Shown here piece by piece: positions 8,670 through 17,084 of a stretch of 64,000 bases of DNA. Position 1 is the first letter of the stretch; the number at the start of each line of letters is the position of its first letter. Source of the DNA: a bacterium (GTDB taxonomy: Bacteria > Pseudomonadota > Alphaproteobacteria > Rhodobacterales > Rhodobacteraceae); assembly GCA_016124195.1 (NCBI GenBank), contig WGOE01000003.1, forward strand, positions 124,001 to 188,000. Direction: 5' to 3'. The translations under genes were made by a program, and so were the position numbers. A model generated the notes under the pieces. The model was not told the origin of the DNA and ran no database searches. It worked only from the letters and a program-made list of their open reading frames with translations.

Positions 8670-8796
8670 CTCATTCATCTGTTCGAAAATATCCCACAGG
8701 GGGTCTGGGGGACGTGACGTCCCCCGGCAGAGGGGTCCGGGGGGACATCACGTCCCTCCGGCGCAGGGGGCTTGGGGGGCAGCGTTGCCCCCCAAG
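8670..8796 (-). repeat. Hairpin-rich intergenic element with GGGATATTT...GAACAGATGAA tail
   Basis: Gap between the solute-binding protein gene and the first permease gene. It holds several GC palindromes: a perfect 19-bp one at 8707-8725 (GGGGGACGTGACGTCCCCC), a related imperfect copy near 8737-8757, and a nine-bp-arm stem at 8771-8796 (CTTGGGGGG/CCCCCCAAG). Read on the minus strand the block ends in GGGATATTTTCGAACAGATGAA, the tail shared with three other gaps of this window. Stems here could stabilise the upstream solute-binding-protein mRNA or attenuate the permease part. That function is inferred; the repeats are seen directly. Confidence 0.75.
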
Positions 8797-8815
8797 CCCT
8801 GGGCCCGGCGCGCGG

Positions 8816-10333
8816 TTACGCCCGCTTCATCAGATGCGGCAGCAAGGCGCCCGAATGATGCGGCGTCACCACCACACCCTTGGCCGCCAGGATCGGCTGC
8901 ACATATTGCAGCAGCGGGATGACATAGGCGTTCTCGGCGATATAGCGGTCGACATCTTTCCAGCCCTGGATGCGCTTGGCCTCGTCCTTCTCGCCCCAGA
9001 GCGGGTTGATCTTGTCGATCAGGTCCTGGCTGTCCCAGACCGAATGCGGGCTTGGCCCATACATGGCAAAGCCGGTCGAGGTCGTGGGGTCCCCCACCGA
9101 ATTGCCCCAGTTGTAGAACGCCGCCGGCGCCAGCTTGTCGGCCGCGCGCAACTCGTAATGCTTGGCGATTTCATAGACTTCGATATTGGCCTCGATGCCC
9201 ACCTTGCGCCACAGGCCGACGATGGCCTGGATCATCTCGTAGTCCTTGGGCATGTAACCCTTGGTGGTCTGGATGGTGAACTTGACCGGCTTGTCCACCG
9301 AATAGCCCGAGGCCGCGAGCAGTTTCTTGGCCAGCTCCGGGTCATGAGGAGTCTTGATCGTCGGATCATAGGCGTCGTAATCCGGCGTCTCCAGGGTGTC
9401 GATCGGCACGCCATAGCCCGACAGCAGCCGGTCGACGATGGCCTGCTTGTCGATGGCGGCAACGGCGGCCTTGCGCACATTGGGGTCCAGCATCACCTCG
9501 ATATCGTTGAGGAAGATCATCCCGATGTTCGATACCGGTGTCGCATAGCCGTTCATGCCACCCTTGAGACGGTCGAACTCCTCATAGGGCATTTCCAGCG
9601 TGACATGGGACGAGCCCGATTCCACCTCGGCCACCCGGGCTGCGGCATCGGTCACGAATTTGATGGTGACGGTGTCGAAATCCGGCTTGCCGCCCCAGTA
9701 ATTGGCATTGGCCTTCAGCCGCACGAAGGCGTTCTGTTCGAACTTGTCGACCATGTACGGGCCGGTGCCGATCGGCGCCTTCTCGAACCCGGCAGCGCCC
9801 ACCTTGGTGTAATAGGCCTTGGGCAGGACGTAGCCCGTCAGGAAATACATCCATTTGAAGATGGTCGGGTCGAACTGCTTGACATCGGCCGTGACCTTGT
9901 TGCCCTCGGCCTTGAAATTGGTCAGCGTGCCCCAGACGAACTGGATCGGGTTGCCGGTGTCGGGATTGGCCGCGCGTTCCAGGCTCCACGCCACATCCTC
10001 GGCGGTGAAGGGGCTGCCGTCGTGCCAGGTCACCCCATCGCGCACCGTCATGTGGACCTGGGTCTTGTCGTCATTCCAGCCCCACTCGGTCAAGAGGCCG
10101 GGGGCGGGCTTCAGGTCGGGCTGTTGCAGGATGTATTGGTCGAAGACCGACTGGTAGAGGCCCTGGATCGTCGGGTTCACCGCCGAAGGTCCCACGGTCG
10201 GGTCCCAGGACGGCAGGGTGACGTTATAGGCGATCACCAATTCGTCGATGGCCTGGGCGAAACTTGGAAGCGCGACCGAGGTCGCCACCGCCGCCGCCGA
10301 CAGCTTCAATAGGCTGCGTCTGTTGAGGTTCAT
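8816..10333 (-). CDS. ABC transporter substrate-binding protein, family 5 (DppA-like), Tat signal
   Basis: 505-aa periplasmic solute-binding protein for a peptide/nickel-class (SBP_bac_5) importer. The N-terminus NLNRRSLLKLSAAAVATSVA is a twin-arginine signal, with cleavage likely after FAQA. Typical lobes follow, including VTWHDGSPFTAEDVAWSLER and APIGTGPYMVDKFEQN. The start at 10333 has AGGGA eight bases upstream; an ATG at 10354 gives seven extra residues before the signal. It lies just behind a FAD oxidoreductase gene and ahead of the permeases. The ligand is unknown. The neighbours suggest it is a catabolic substrate rather than a nutrient peptide. Confidence 0.93.
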   Translation of the reverse strand: MNLNRRSLLKLSAAAVATSVALPSFAQAIDELVIAYNVTLPSWDPTVGPSAVNPTIQGLYQSVFDQYILQQPDLKPAPGLLTEWGWNDDKTQVHMTVRDGVTWHDGSPFTAEDVAWSLERAANPDTGNPIQFVWGTLTNFKAEGNKVTADVKQFDPTIFKWMYFLTGYVLPKAYYTKVGAAGFEKAPIGTGPYMVDKFEQNAFVRLKANANYWGGKPDFDTVTIKFVTDAAARVAEVESGSSHVTLEMPYEEFDRLKGGMNGYATPVSNIGMIFLNDIEVMLDPNVRKAAVAAIDKQAIVDRLLSGYGVPIDTLETPDYDAYDPTIKTPHDPELAKKLLAASGYSVDKPVKFTIQTTKGYMPKDYEMIQAIVGLWRKVGIEANIEVYEIAKHYELRAADKLAPAAFYNWGNSVGDPTTSTGFAMYGPSPHSVWDSQDLIDKINPLWGEKDEAKRIQGWKDVDRYIAENAYVIPLLQYVQPILAAKGVVVTPHHSGALLPHLMKRA

Positions 10334-10361
10334 GATTTTGGTCCCTGTTGTCATTTTTCTG

Positions 10362-11936
10362 TCAGTTTCCAGCCAGTTGCCGGGCCAGCAGATATCCCGG
10401 CCCCGCCCCTGTCCCCGCGCCGGGCCAGACAGCGGCGCCGGTCAGGTGCAGGTTGCGGATCGGGGTAGAGCCGTCCGCATGGCCGCGCATGGGACGGAAA
10501 AGGAAATGTTGCGCCAGATGATGCGAGCCGCAGACCTGATCGCCGCCGACGAGGTTGGGGTTCTCGTGCTCCAGTTCGGCCGGAGAGACGATGCGGCGAC
10601 CAAGGATGCGCGACCTGATGCCCGGCGCATGGGCGTCGAGGATGTCAAGCGCGCGCTCGGCAAAGGGTTCGGCAGCCTCGTGCCAGTCGGTCGCGGCAAT
10701 CTCGCCCTTGGCATCGCCGCGGATCGTGCCAGGCGCCATGCGCACCTGCAGCCAGAGGGCATGCTTGCCCTCCGGCGCGCGCGAGGGGTCAAAGACGGTC
10801 GGCTGCCCCACCACGAGGATCGGCTCCTCCGGCAAGAGCCCCGCCTTGGCCTGGGCATAGGTCCGCGCCATCTGGTCGAGGCTGGGGGCGATATGGACGT
10901 AGGCGAAGGATTTCAGCGCCTTGGCCCGCCAGTCGGGCAGGTCCGACAGCGCCAGATGGATCATCATCGTGCCCGGCGCATGGGCAAAGCGGGTCATGCC
11001 GGCATCAAAGCCGGGCGTCGTGCCGCCGGTCAGCCGCGGCAGCGCGCCGGGGGCCACACCCGCGATCACCGCCTTGTTGGCCACGATCCTGCGGCCGTCC
11101 TGCAGTTCTATCCCGCGGGCCGTGCCGGTGTCATGCAGGATGCGGGCGACCGGGGCGCTGGTTTCGACCACCCCGCCACGCGCCCTGATGGCGGCGACAA
11201 GCGCCTTGACGATGGTATCCGCGCCCCCTTTGCCGATCACCATGCCGAAGGCCTGCCCCGCCATGCCCTCAAGGTAGGGAAACATCGCCCCGCCGGCGAC
11301 ATCGGGGGCGAAATCCAGATGCATGCCCCAAGCCCCCAGCATGGCCTGCACACCGGGATGGCGGAAGGTTTCGGTCAGCCAACCACGCGGCGATTGCAGC
11401 AAAAACCGGGTGAAATCCAGCGTGCCGGCAATTCCCTTCGCCCGCAGTGTTTTGAACATGAAATATGCGAGCGCACGAAATTTCATCGGGCTGCCCAAGA
11501 GGCCGAAGAGATGCGGCGCCTCGGCGCCAAAGCCGCCGACCAGCGCCCGCCAGGTCGCGGCATCTTCGGGCGACAGGGCTTCGATCATGGCCAAAGTCTC
11601 GGCCATGTCGGTCGAGACGCCGACGTGGCTGCCGTCGGCAAACGACGAGGCGAAGGGGCGGGAGACCGGCACGAAGGCGCAGCCGTGCCGGGTCAGTTCC
11701 TGACCATAAACCTTGAAAAACGGGCTTCCGGCGAACAAGGACAGGTTCATCGCGGCCCAGTCGTGGCGGAAGCCGGGCAGCGTATATTCCCCGGTCTTGA
11801 CCGCGCCGCCCGCTGAGGGGGCCGCCTCGAACACCCCCACCTTCCAGCCGCGCGCTGCCAGATGCAGGGCGGCGGCCAGCGTGTTGTGGCCCGCCCCGAT
11901 CAGCACGGCGTCAAAGGCGCGATCAACCTCGGGCAA
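10362..11936 (-). CDS. CrtI-like NAD(P)/FAD-dependent oxidoreductase (copy 1)
   Basis: 524-aa flavoprotein of the phytoene-desaturase/PYROXD2-like group. The dinucleotide-binding motif is VLIGAGHNTLAAALHLAARG near the N-terminus, followed by FEAAPSAGGAVKT. The C-terminal FAD motif is NLHLTGAAVWPGAGTGAGPG. The only reasonable start is TTG at 11936, with GGGGGA upstream. It is paralogous to the protein at 12910-14460: both share GEIAATDW and NLVGGD blocks. It is first in the minus-strand importer operon, so its substrate may be what the importer brings in. No carotenoid genes are nearby, so a role in pigment synthesis is unlikely. Confidence 0.88.
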   Translation of the reverse strand: MPEVDRAFDAVLIGAGHNTLAAALHLAARGWKVGVFEAAPSAGGAVKTGEYTLPGFRHDWAAMNLSLFAGSPFFKVYGQELTRHGCAFVPVSRPFASSFADGSHVGVSTDMAETLAMIEALSPEDAATWRALVGGFGAEAPHLFGLLGSPMKFRALAYFMFKTLRAKGIAGTLDFTRFLLQSPRGWLTETFRHPGVQAMLGAWGMHLDFAPDVAGGAMFPYLEGMAGQAFGMVIGKGGADTIVKALVAAIRARGGVVETSAPVARILHDTGTARGIELQDGRRIVANKAVIAGVAPGALPRLTGGTTPGFDAGMTRFAHAPGTMMIHLALSDLPDWRAKALKSFAYVHIAPSLDQMARTYAQAKAGLLPEEPILVVGQPTVFDPSRAPEGKHALWLQVRMAPGTIRGDAKGEIAATDWHEAAEPFAERALDILDAHAPGIRSRILGRRIVSPAELEHENPNLVGGDQVCGSHHLAQHFLFRPMRGHADGSTPIRNLHLTGAAVWPGAGTGAGPGYLLARQLAGN

Positions 11937-12033
11937 GCGATTGTCCCCCGTTCATACCCGAAGGATATTTGCAAACGCATTTAAATCTGTCTAGCATGAT
12001 TCTCGTTGGCAAAGGTAAAGACGGCAGATGGGC
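11937..12033. promoter_or_regulatory. Divergent promoter region of the importer and cyclase operons
   Basis: AT-richer stretch in an otherwise GC-rich window, between two operons that start in opposite directions. The segment around 11965-11998 (ATTTGCAAACGCATTTAAAT and CTAGCATGAT) is where promoters and a MarR operator would be expected. I see no clean long palindrome, so the exact boxes are not assigned. Confidence 0.35.
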
Positions 12034-12084
12034 GGCGTCTTCTTTCCGTCTTCCTTCCGTCTTCCTTTGGTGAAGACAAACGCC
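12034..12084 (+). repeat. GAAGAC-rich inverted repeat, copy 1
   Basis: Imperfect palindrome in the leader of the cyclase gene. The left arm begins GGCGTCTTC and the right arm ends GAAGAC-AAA-CGCC. The inner part contains TTCCGTCTTCC twice in tandem (11-bp unit). The core matches, on the opposite strand, the element at 51201-51268, which has only one copy of the 11-bp unit. It lies 33 bases upstream of the ATG, so it would form a stem in the 5' untranslated RNA. Confidence 0.7.
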
Positions 12085-12116
12085 GCGTTCCGCGCGCGAC
12101 AGATGGGGAGAATGAC

Positions 12117-12908
12117 ATGACAGCTGCGAATGTGCTGGCCGGTCTGGCCGGGATGCTGGCCTCGGGCGGGGTCGAGGTGGTGGATTGCACCGGGGTGCTG
12201 GGGCCGGACACGCCCTTGCTGAAACTGCCGCCGGATTTCGCCAAGGACACGCCCAAGATCGAGATCCACACCATTTCGAACTATGACCAGAACGGGCCGT
12301 TCTGGGCGTGGAACTGGCTGAAAGTGGGCGAACATTCCGGCACCCATTTCGACGCGCCGCACCACTGGATCACCGGCAAGGATTATGCCGACGGCTACAC
12401 CGACACGCTTGCCGTGCAGCGGCTGATCGCCCCGGTCAATGTGCTGGACTTTGCCGCCGAATGCAGCGCCAACCCGGATTTTCTGCTGACCATCGACCAC
12501 GTCAAGGCCTGGGAGGCCAAGCACGGCGCGATCAACGCGGGCGAATGGGTCGTCCTGCGCAGCGACTGGGACAGCCGCGCCCATGACGAAAACCTGTTCC
12601 TGAACGCCGATGCCACCGGCCCGCATACGCCGGGGCCGACCGCAGAGGTCATCGAATACCTGATCGGCAAGGGCATCGTGGGCTGGGGCAGCCAGTGCAT
12701 CGGCACCGATGCGGGCCAGGCCGGCGGCATGACGCCGCCCTTCCCGGCGCATAACCTCCTGCACAAGAACAACCGCTTCGGGCTTGCCTCGCTTGCCAAC
12801 CTCGACAAGCTGCCGGCAAAGGGGGCGATCCTGATTGCGGCGCCGCTCAAGATCAAGAACGGCACGGGCTCGCCGATCCGGGCGCTGGCGCTGGTGCCGC
12901 GAGGCTAG
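12117..12908 (+). CDS. Cyclase-family metal-dependent hydrolase (kynurenine formamidase / isatin hydrolase type)
   Basis: 263-aa member of the PF04199 cyclase family, which contains bacterial kynurenine formamidase KynB and isatin hydrolase. The metal signature H73-SGT-H77-F-D79-A-P-H82 is intact. Later conserved parts are VGWGSQCIGTDAGQA and FPAHNLLHKNNRF. The start at 12117 follows GGGGAG by six bases. It opens the rightward operon, one base before the second CrtI-like gene. Both named activities lead toward anthranilate, which the island at 20641-28158 appears to consume, so either fits. I see no sequence feature that decides between them. Confidence 0.85.
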   Translation: MTAANVLAGLAGMLASGGVEVVDCTGVLGPDTPLLKLPPDFAKDTPKIEIHTISNYDQNGPFWAWNWLKVGEHSGTHFDAPHHWITGKDYADGYTDTLAVQRLIAPVNVLDFAAECSANPDFLLTIDHVKAWEAKHGAINAGEWVVLRSDWDSRAHDENLFLNADATGPHTPGPTAEVIEYLIGKGIVGWGSQCIGTDAGQAGGMTPPFPAHNLLHKNNRFGLASLANLDKLPAKGAILIAAPLKIKNGTGSPIRALALVPRG

Positions 12909-12909
12909 G

Positions 12910-14460
12910 ATGCGGCCCGATCACGTCATCATCGGCAGCGGGATCAATGCCCTTGTGGCCGGCGCGATGCTGGCCCTGAAGGGCCGGCGCGTGCTGCTGC
13001 TGGAGCGGTCGGACCGCATCGGCGGCTGCCTGCGGACGGAAGAGATCACCCTGCCGGGCTTTCAGCATGACGTGATGGCCGCGACCTTCGTTCTGTTCAT
13101 GACCGGGCCGGCGGGGGCCGCCCTTGGGCCCCACCTGGCCCGGCATGGCTTTGACTATTGCCATTCGCCGCATCCGACCGCCGTCTTGCGGCCGGATGGG
13201 CAGGCCCTGGTGTTGACGATGGACCGGGCCGCCAATATTGCAGCCTTCAATGCCCTGGCGCCGGGCGATGGAGAGGCCCATGCCGCGGTGGTGGGCGCGG
13301 TCGAGGCGGATGCGCCCTTCCTGTTCGCGCTGCTGGGCGGCAACCTCTGGTCCTGGGGCACCGCGAAGCTGTTGTTCGGCCAGGCGCGCAAGCGCGGTCT
13401 GCGCGGGCTGGCGGCCTGGTTCGGGAAGGCGCTGGCCCCCGCGCGCGGCTGGCTTGAGACCGAATTTGCCAGCCCGACCGTACAGGCGCTGTTCGCGCCT
13501 TGGGTCCTGCACTGCGGGCTGACGCCGGAAAGCGCCTATTCCGGGCAGATGGGCCGGGTGATCGCCTTTGCCTTGGAGGCTGCGGGGGCGCCCATCGCCA
13601 AGGGCGGCGCCGGCAGGGCGGCGGAGGCCTTTCGCCGCTTGATCGAGGAACATGGCGGCCAGATCCGCACCGGCGCCGATGTCGACCGGATCACGCTGCG
13701 GGGCGGCAGGGTGTCGGGCGTGGTGCTGGCCTCGGGGGAGGAAATCGGCTGCGGATCGGTCCTCGCCTCGGTCGCGCCGGGGCAGTTGATCGGGCGGCTG
13801 CTGCGTGAGGCCGACCTGCCGGCCGAGAAGGCGGCGGCCTCGGCGTTCCGCCACGGCAGGGGGAATTTCCAGCTGCATTACGCGCTGGACCGGCCGCCGG
13901 AATGGCTGACGCCGGGGCTGGACGATGTGGCGCTGATCCATCTGTCGGACGGCATCGACGCCGTGTCGAAATCGGCCAACGAGGCCGAGCGGGGGATGCT
14001 GCCGGCCACGCCCACGATCTGTGTCGGCCAGCCGCACCGGCTGGACGCGTCGCGCTGCCCCGATGGCAAGGCGATCCTCTGGCTGCAGATCCCCGATGCG
14101 CCGAGGGTGATCAAGGGCGATGCCGGGGGCGAGATTGCCGCGACCGATTGGGACGTGGCGCGCGAGGCCTTTGCCGACCGGATCGAGGCGATCCTGTCGC
14201 GCCACATCCGGGATTTCGACAAGATCAAGCTGGCGCGGCGGGCCTATTCGCCCGCGGACCTTGCGGCGCTGAATGTCAATCTGGTGGGGGGCGATCCTTA
14301 CGGCGGGCTTTGCACGATCGACCAGTTCTTTGTCTGGCGGCCCTTTGCGCGGGGGCCGGTGGGCCTGCGCGGGCTGGTACAGATCGGCGCCTCGACCCAT
14401 CCGGGGCCGGGTCTGGGCGGCGGATCGGGGTTCAACGCGGCGAAGGGGCTTGGGGCATGA
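12910..14460 (+). CDS. CrtI-like NAD(P)/FAD-dependent oxidoreductase (copy 2)
   Basis: 516-aa paralogue of the protein at 10362-11936. The N-terminal Rossmann motif is VIIGSGINALVAGAMLALKG, followed by LERSDRIGGCLRTEE. The C-terminal FAD motif is VQIGASTHPGPGLGGGSG. Shared blocks with copy 1 include GDAGGEIAATDWD and LNVNLVGGDPYGG. It starts one base after the cyclase stop, and its TGA overlaps the MarR start. The reaction is unknown: the family includes desaturases and amine or alcohol oxidases. Two copies flanking the cyclase suggest sequential oxidation of one substrate or a heteromeric enzyme. Confidence 0.88.
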   Translation: MRPDHVIIGSGINALVAGAMLALKGRRVLLLERSDRIGGCLRTEEITLPGFQHDVMAATFVLFMTGPAGAALGPHLARHGFDYCHSPHPTAVLRPDGQALVLTMDRAANIAAFNALAPGDGEAHAAVVGAVEADAPFLFALLGGNLWSWGTAKLLFGQARKRGLRGLAAWFGKALAPARGWLETEFASPTVQALFAPWVLHCGLTPESAYSGQMGRVIAFALEAAGAPIAKGGAGRAAEAFRRLIEEHGGQIRTGADVDRITLRGGRVSGVVLASGEEIGCGSVLASVAPGQLIGRLLREADLPAEKAAASAFRHGRGNFQLHYALDRPPEWLTPGLDDVALIHLSDGIDAVSKSANEAERGMLPATPTICVGQPHRLDASRCPDGKAILWLQIPDAPRVIKGDAGGEIAATDWDVAREAFADRIEAILSRHIRDFDKIKLARRAYSPADLAALNVNLVGGDPYGGLCTIDQFFVWRPFARGPVGLRGLVQIGASTHPGPGLGGGSGFNAAKGLGA

Positions 14461-14918
14461 AGGATCTGCTGCCTCGGCTGGGCGAGATCGGGCTGGCGAA
14501 TTACCCGCCTTACCTGATGAACCGCATCATGGGACGCTATAACGCCGCGATCCGGGCCGAGATGGCCAAGCTGGGCCTGACCACGCCCAAGATGCGGGCG
14601 CTGGCGGTTCTGTCGGTGATGGACGGGCTCTTGATCGGGCAATTGGCGGTCCATGCCATCGTGGAACAATCCACCCTGTCGCGCGCCGTCGATGCCCTGC
14701 GGGCCGAGGGGCTGGTGCGGCGCGAGACCGATGCTGCCGACAGCCGCGCCGTCCGGGTCTTCATCACCGAGGCCGGGCGGGGGGCGTTCGAGACTTTGTG
14801 GCCGCATATGGCCGAGACCTACCGCGACATGTTCCGCGGCATCGACGAGGCCGAACAGCGCGCCTTCGTCGCCACTCTGCAAAAGATCCACACCAACATC
14901 CGCAAGCACGATTTCTAA
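14457..14918 (+). CDS. MarR-family transcriptional regulator
   Basis: 153-aa winged-helix regulator. The recognition helix region reads AIVEQSTLSRAVDALRAEGLV and the wing RRETDAADSRAVRVFITEAG, the MarR hallmark D-x-R. N- and C-terminal helices form the dimer. It is co-translated with the preceding oxidoreductase (ATGA) and lies 18 bases ahead of iorA, so it is embedded in the operon it probably controls. The likely ligand is a pathway intermediate or CoA thioester (inference). Confidence 0.92.
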   Translation: MKDLLPRLGEIGLANYPPYLMNRIMGRYNAAIRAEMAKLGLTTPKMRALAVLSVMDGLLIGQLAVHAIVEQSTLSRAVDALRAEGLVRRETDAADSRAVRVFITEAGRGAFETLWPHMAETYRDMFRGIDEAEQRAFVATLQKIHTNIRKHDF

Positions 14919-14936
14919 GGGCACTCCGGGGGCATC

Positions 14937-17084
14937 ATGGCAGAACGCAGCTTCAAGGCAGAGGTCGAACATCTGCGGCTGGGCGAAGGCGATACCTTCA
15001 CCGGCGAGGGGATATTGGCGATCACCAAGGCTTTGCTGGAAAATGGCGTGGGCTATGTCGGCGGCTATCAGGGCGCGCCGATCAGTCATCTGATGGATGT
15101 GCTGGCCGATGCCGAGGAATTGCTGGGCGAGTTGGGCGTGCGCTTTGAGGCCAATGCCAACGAGGCGGCGGCGGCGGCGATGCTGGCAGCCTCGGTTCAT
15201 TACCCCATTCGGGGCGCGGTGACGTTCAAGGGGCCGGTGGGCGTCAATGTCGCCTCGGATGCCCTGGCGAACCTGGCCTCTTCTGGGGTGACGGGCGGTG
15301 CCCTGATCATCCTGGGCGAGGATTACGGCGAAGGGTCCTCGATCATGCAGGAACGGAGCCACGCCTTCGCGATGAAGTCGCAGTTCTGGCTTCTGGATCC
15401 GCGGCCCAACCTGACCTCGATCACCAAGGCGGTGGCGGATGGGTTCGAACTGTCCGAGGCGTCGAACTCTCCGGTCATGCTGATGGTGCGGATCCGGTCC
15501 TGCCACGTGACGGGCAGCTTTGCCACCAAGGCCAACCGCAAGCCGACCCTGTCGGTGCGGGAGGCACTGGAGGCGCCGCAGTCGGATTTCGCCGGCGTCG
15601 TGCTGCCGCCGATGTCCTATGCGCATGAGCAGGACAAGATCAGGAACCGCTGGCCGGCGGCCGAGAAGTTCATCCTCGAACGCGGGTTGAACGAGGTCTT
15701 CGGCCCGAAGGAGGCGCCGGTCGGCCTGGTCATTCAGGGCGGCATGTACAACGGGGTGATCCGCGCGCTGCAACGGCTGGGGCTGGCGGATATCTACGGC
15801 GCCTCTCAGGTGCCGATCTATGTGCTGAACGTGACCTATCCGTTGATCGCGTCGGAGTTCCTGGACTTCTGCCAGGGCAAGGAACAGGTGCTGGTGGTCG
15901 AGGAGGGCCAGCCCGAGTTCATCGAGCAGACGCTGGCGACCTATCTTTACCGGGCGGGTTCGACGGTGAAGCTTTGCGGCAAGGACATCCTGCCGATGGC
16001 GGGGGAATATACCGGGCAGGTGTTGCTGGCCGGGATCACGGATTTTCTGCGAAAATCCGCGCCGGGCCTGCTGCCGGCGCCGGTGCGCGCGCCCAATCAG
16101 GACCGGCCCAAGGTGCCGGATCTGTCGCGGGTGGTGCCGATCCGGCCTCCGGGGTTTTGCGTGGGCTGCCCGGAGCGGCCGATCTTTGCCGCGATGAAGC
16201 TGGTGCAGAAAGAGACCGGCAAGCTGCAGATCACGGCGGATATCGGCTGCCATCTGTTCGGGTCCTTGCCGCCGTTCGAGGTGGGCGGGGCGACGATGGG
16301 CTATGGCTTGGGGCCTGCGGCCAATGCAGCCTTTGACGGCGGGGGCGCACGGCGACCGATCAGCATCATCGGGGATGGCGGGTTCTGGCACAACGGCCTG
16401 TCCAGCAGTTTCGGCAACATGGCCTTCAACAAGTCGGATTCGGTCGCCGTCATCGTCGACAACTATTATTCGGCGGCAACCGGGGGTCAGGACGTGATGT
16501 CGTCCCGTGCCGAGAATGCCACCAAGGCGACCAAGCATCCGATCCGCAAGGCCTTGCGCGGCATCGGGATCGACTGGGTCCGACAGATCGACCGCACCTA
16601 TGACGTGGGCCACATGCGCGACGTGCTGCGCGAGGCTTTGACCACCGACAAGCCGGGGCCCAAGGTCATCGTCGCCTCGTCGGAATGCATGCTCAACAAG
16701 CAGCGGCGCGAGAAGCCTTTGGCGCAGGCCGCGATCAGGGAGGGCCGCCGGGTCGAGGCGCCGCGCTTTGGCGTGGATGAAGAGATATGCACCGGCGATC
16801 ACGCTTGCATGCGGCTGTCGGGCTGCCCGTCGCTGGGGTTGAAAGTGCTGGACGATCCGTTGCGCGACGATCCGGTGGCCTCGATCGACCAGGCCTGCGT
16901 GGGCTGCGGCAACTGCGGCGAGGTGGCGGATGCGGCCGTTCTGTGCCCGAGCTTCTACCGGGCCGATGTGGTGCATAACCCAACGCCGTTCGAGGCGCGG
17001 TTCGCGGCGTTCCGGGCCCGGGTGATCGGCTGGCTGCAGGCGCGCCGCGCAAGGCGGCATCTGGTCTTCGAGGTGGCGTCATGA
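14937..17084 (+). CDS. iorA: Indolepyruvate ferredoxin oxidoreductase, alpha subunit
   Basis: 715-aa thiamine-diphosphate subunit that oxidatively decarboxylates aryl pyruvates to aryl-acetyl-CoA, reducing ferredoxin. The N-terminal pyrimidine-binding domain contains GYVGGYQGAPISHLMDVL and FEANANEAAAAAML. The TPP domain carries CVGCPERPIFAAMK and GDGGFWHNGL followed by NYYSAATGGQD. A C-terminal iron-sulfur segment has the cysteines of CTGDHACMRLSGCPS and CVGCGNCGE. The length is normal for the long IorA type. Its stop overlaps the iorB start. A perfect hairpin-repeat copy lies inside the reading frame (16039-16059). Confidence 0.95.
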   Translation: MAERSFKAEVEHLRLGEGDTFTGEGILAITKALLENGVGYVGGYQGAPISHLMDVLADAEELLGELGVRFEANANEAAAAAMLAASVHYPIRGAVTFKGPVGVNVASDALANLASSGVTGGALIILGEDYGEGSSIMQERSHAFAMKSQFWLLDPRPNLTSITKAVADGFELSEASNSPVMLMVRIRSCHVTGSFATKANRKPTLSVREALEAPQSDFAGVVLPPMSYAHEQDKIRNRWPAAEKFILERGLNEVFGPKEAPVGLVIQGGMYNGVIRALQRLGLADIYGASQVPIYVLNVTYPLIASEFLDFCQGKEQVLVVEEGQPEFIEQTLATYLYRAGSTVKLCGKDILPMAGEYTGQVLLAGITDFLRKSAPGLLPAPVRAPNQDRPKVPDLSRVVPIRPPGFCVGCPERPIFAAMKLVQKETGKLQITADIGCHLFGSLPPFEVGGATMGYGLGPAANAAFDGGGARRPISIIGDGGFWHNGLSSSFGNMAFNKSDSVAVIVDNYYSAATGGQDVMSSRAENATKATKHPIRKALRGIGIDWVRQIDRTYDVGHMRDVLREALTTDKPGPKVIVASSECMLNKQRREKPLAQAAIREGRRVEAPRFGVDEEICTGDHACMRLSGCPSLGLKVLDDPLRDDPVASIDQACVGCGNCGEVADAAVLCPSFYRADVVHNPTPFEARFAAFRARVIGWLQARRARRHLVFEVAS
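16039..16059 (+). repeat. GATTTTCTGCGAAAATC palindrome inside iorA
   Basis: A perfect palindrome with nine-base arms and the loop CTG, encoding the residues DFLRKS of IorA. It is the same sequence type as the intergenic hairpins at 24892, 28166, 34260 and 42755. Its presence in a coding frame is seen directly; whether it came from insertion of the repeat or from chance is open. Confidence 0.6.

Noticed and set aside
7361-10312. A 983-codon frame antisense to the permease and solute-binding genes
   Set aside because: The opposite strand carries clear Dpp family proteins. This frame crosses the intergenic hairpins and reads as Gln/His/Arg-rich filler.
10362-14460. Carotenoid biosynthesis (crtI) assignment for the two FAD enzymes
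   Set aside because: No phytoene synthase or other crt genes are nearby, and the cluster is catabolic; the similarity is to the broad CrtI-like superfamily.
14298-17060. A 920-codon frame antisense to iorA and the MarR gene
   Set aside because: Shadow of iorA codon bias; no domain pattern and no ribosome site.
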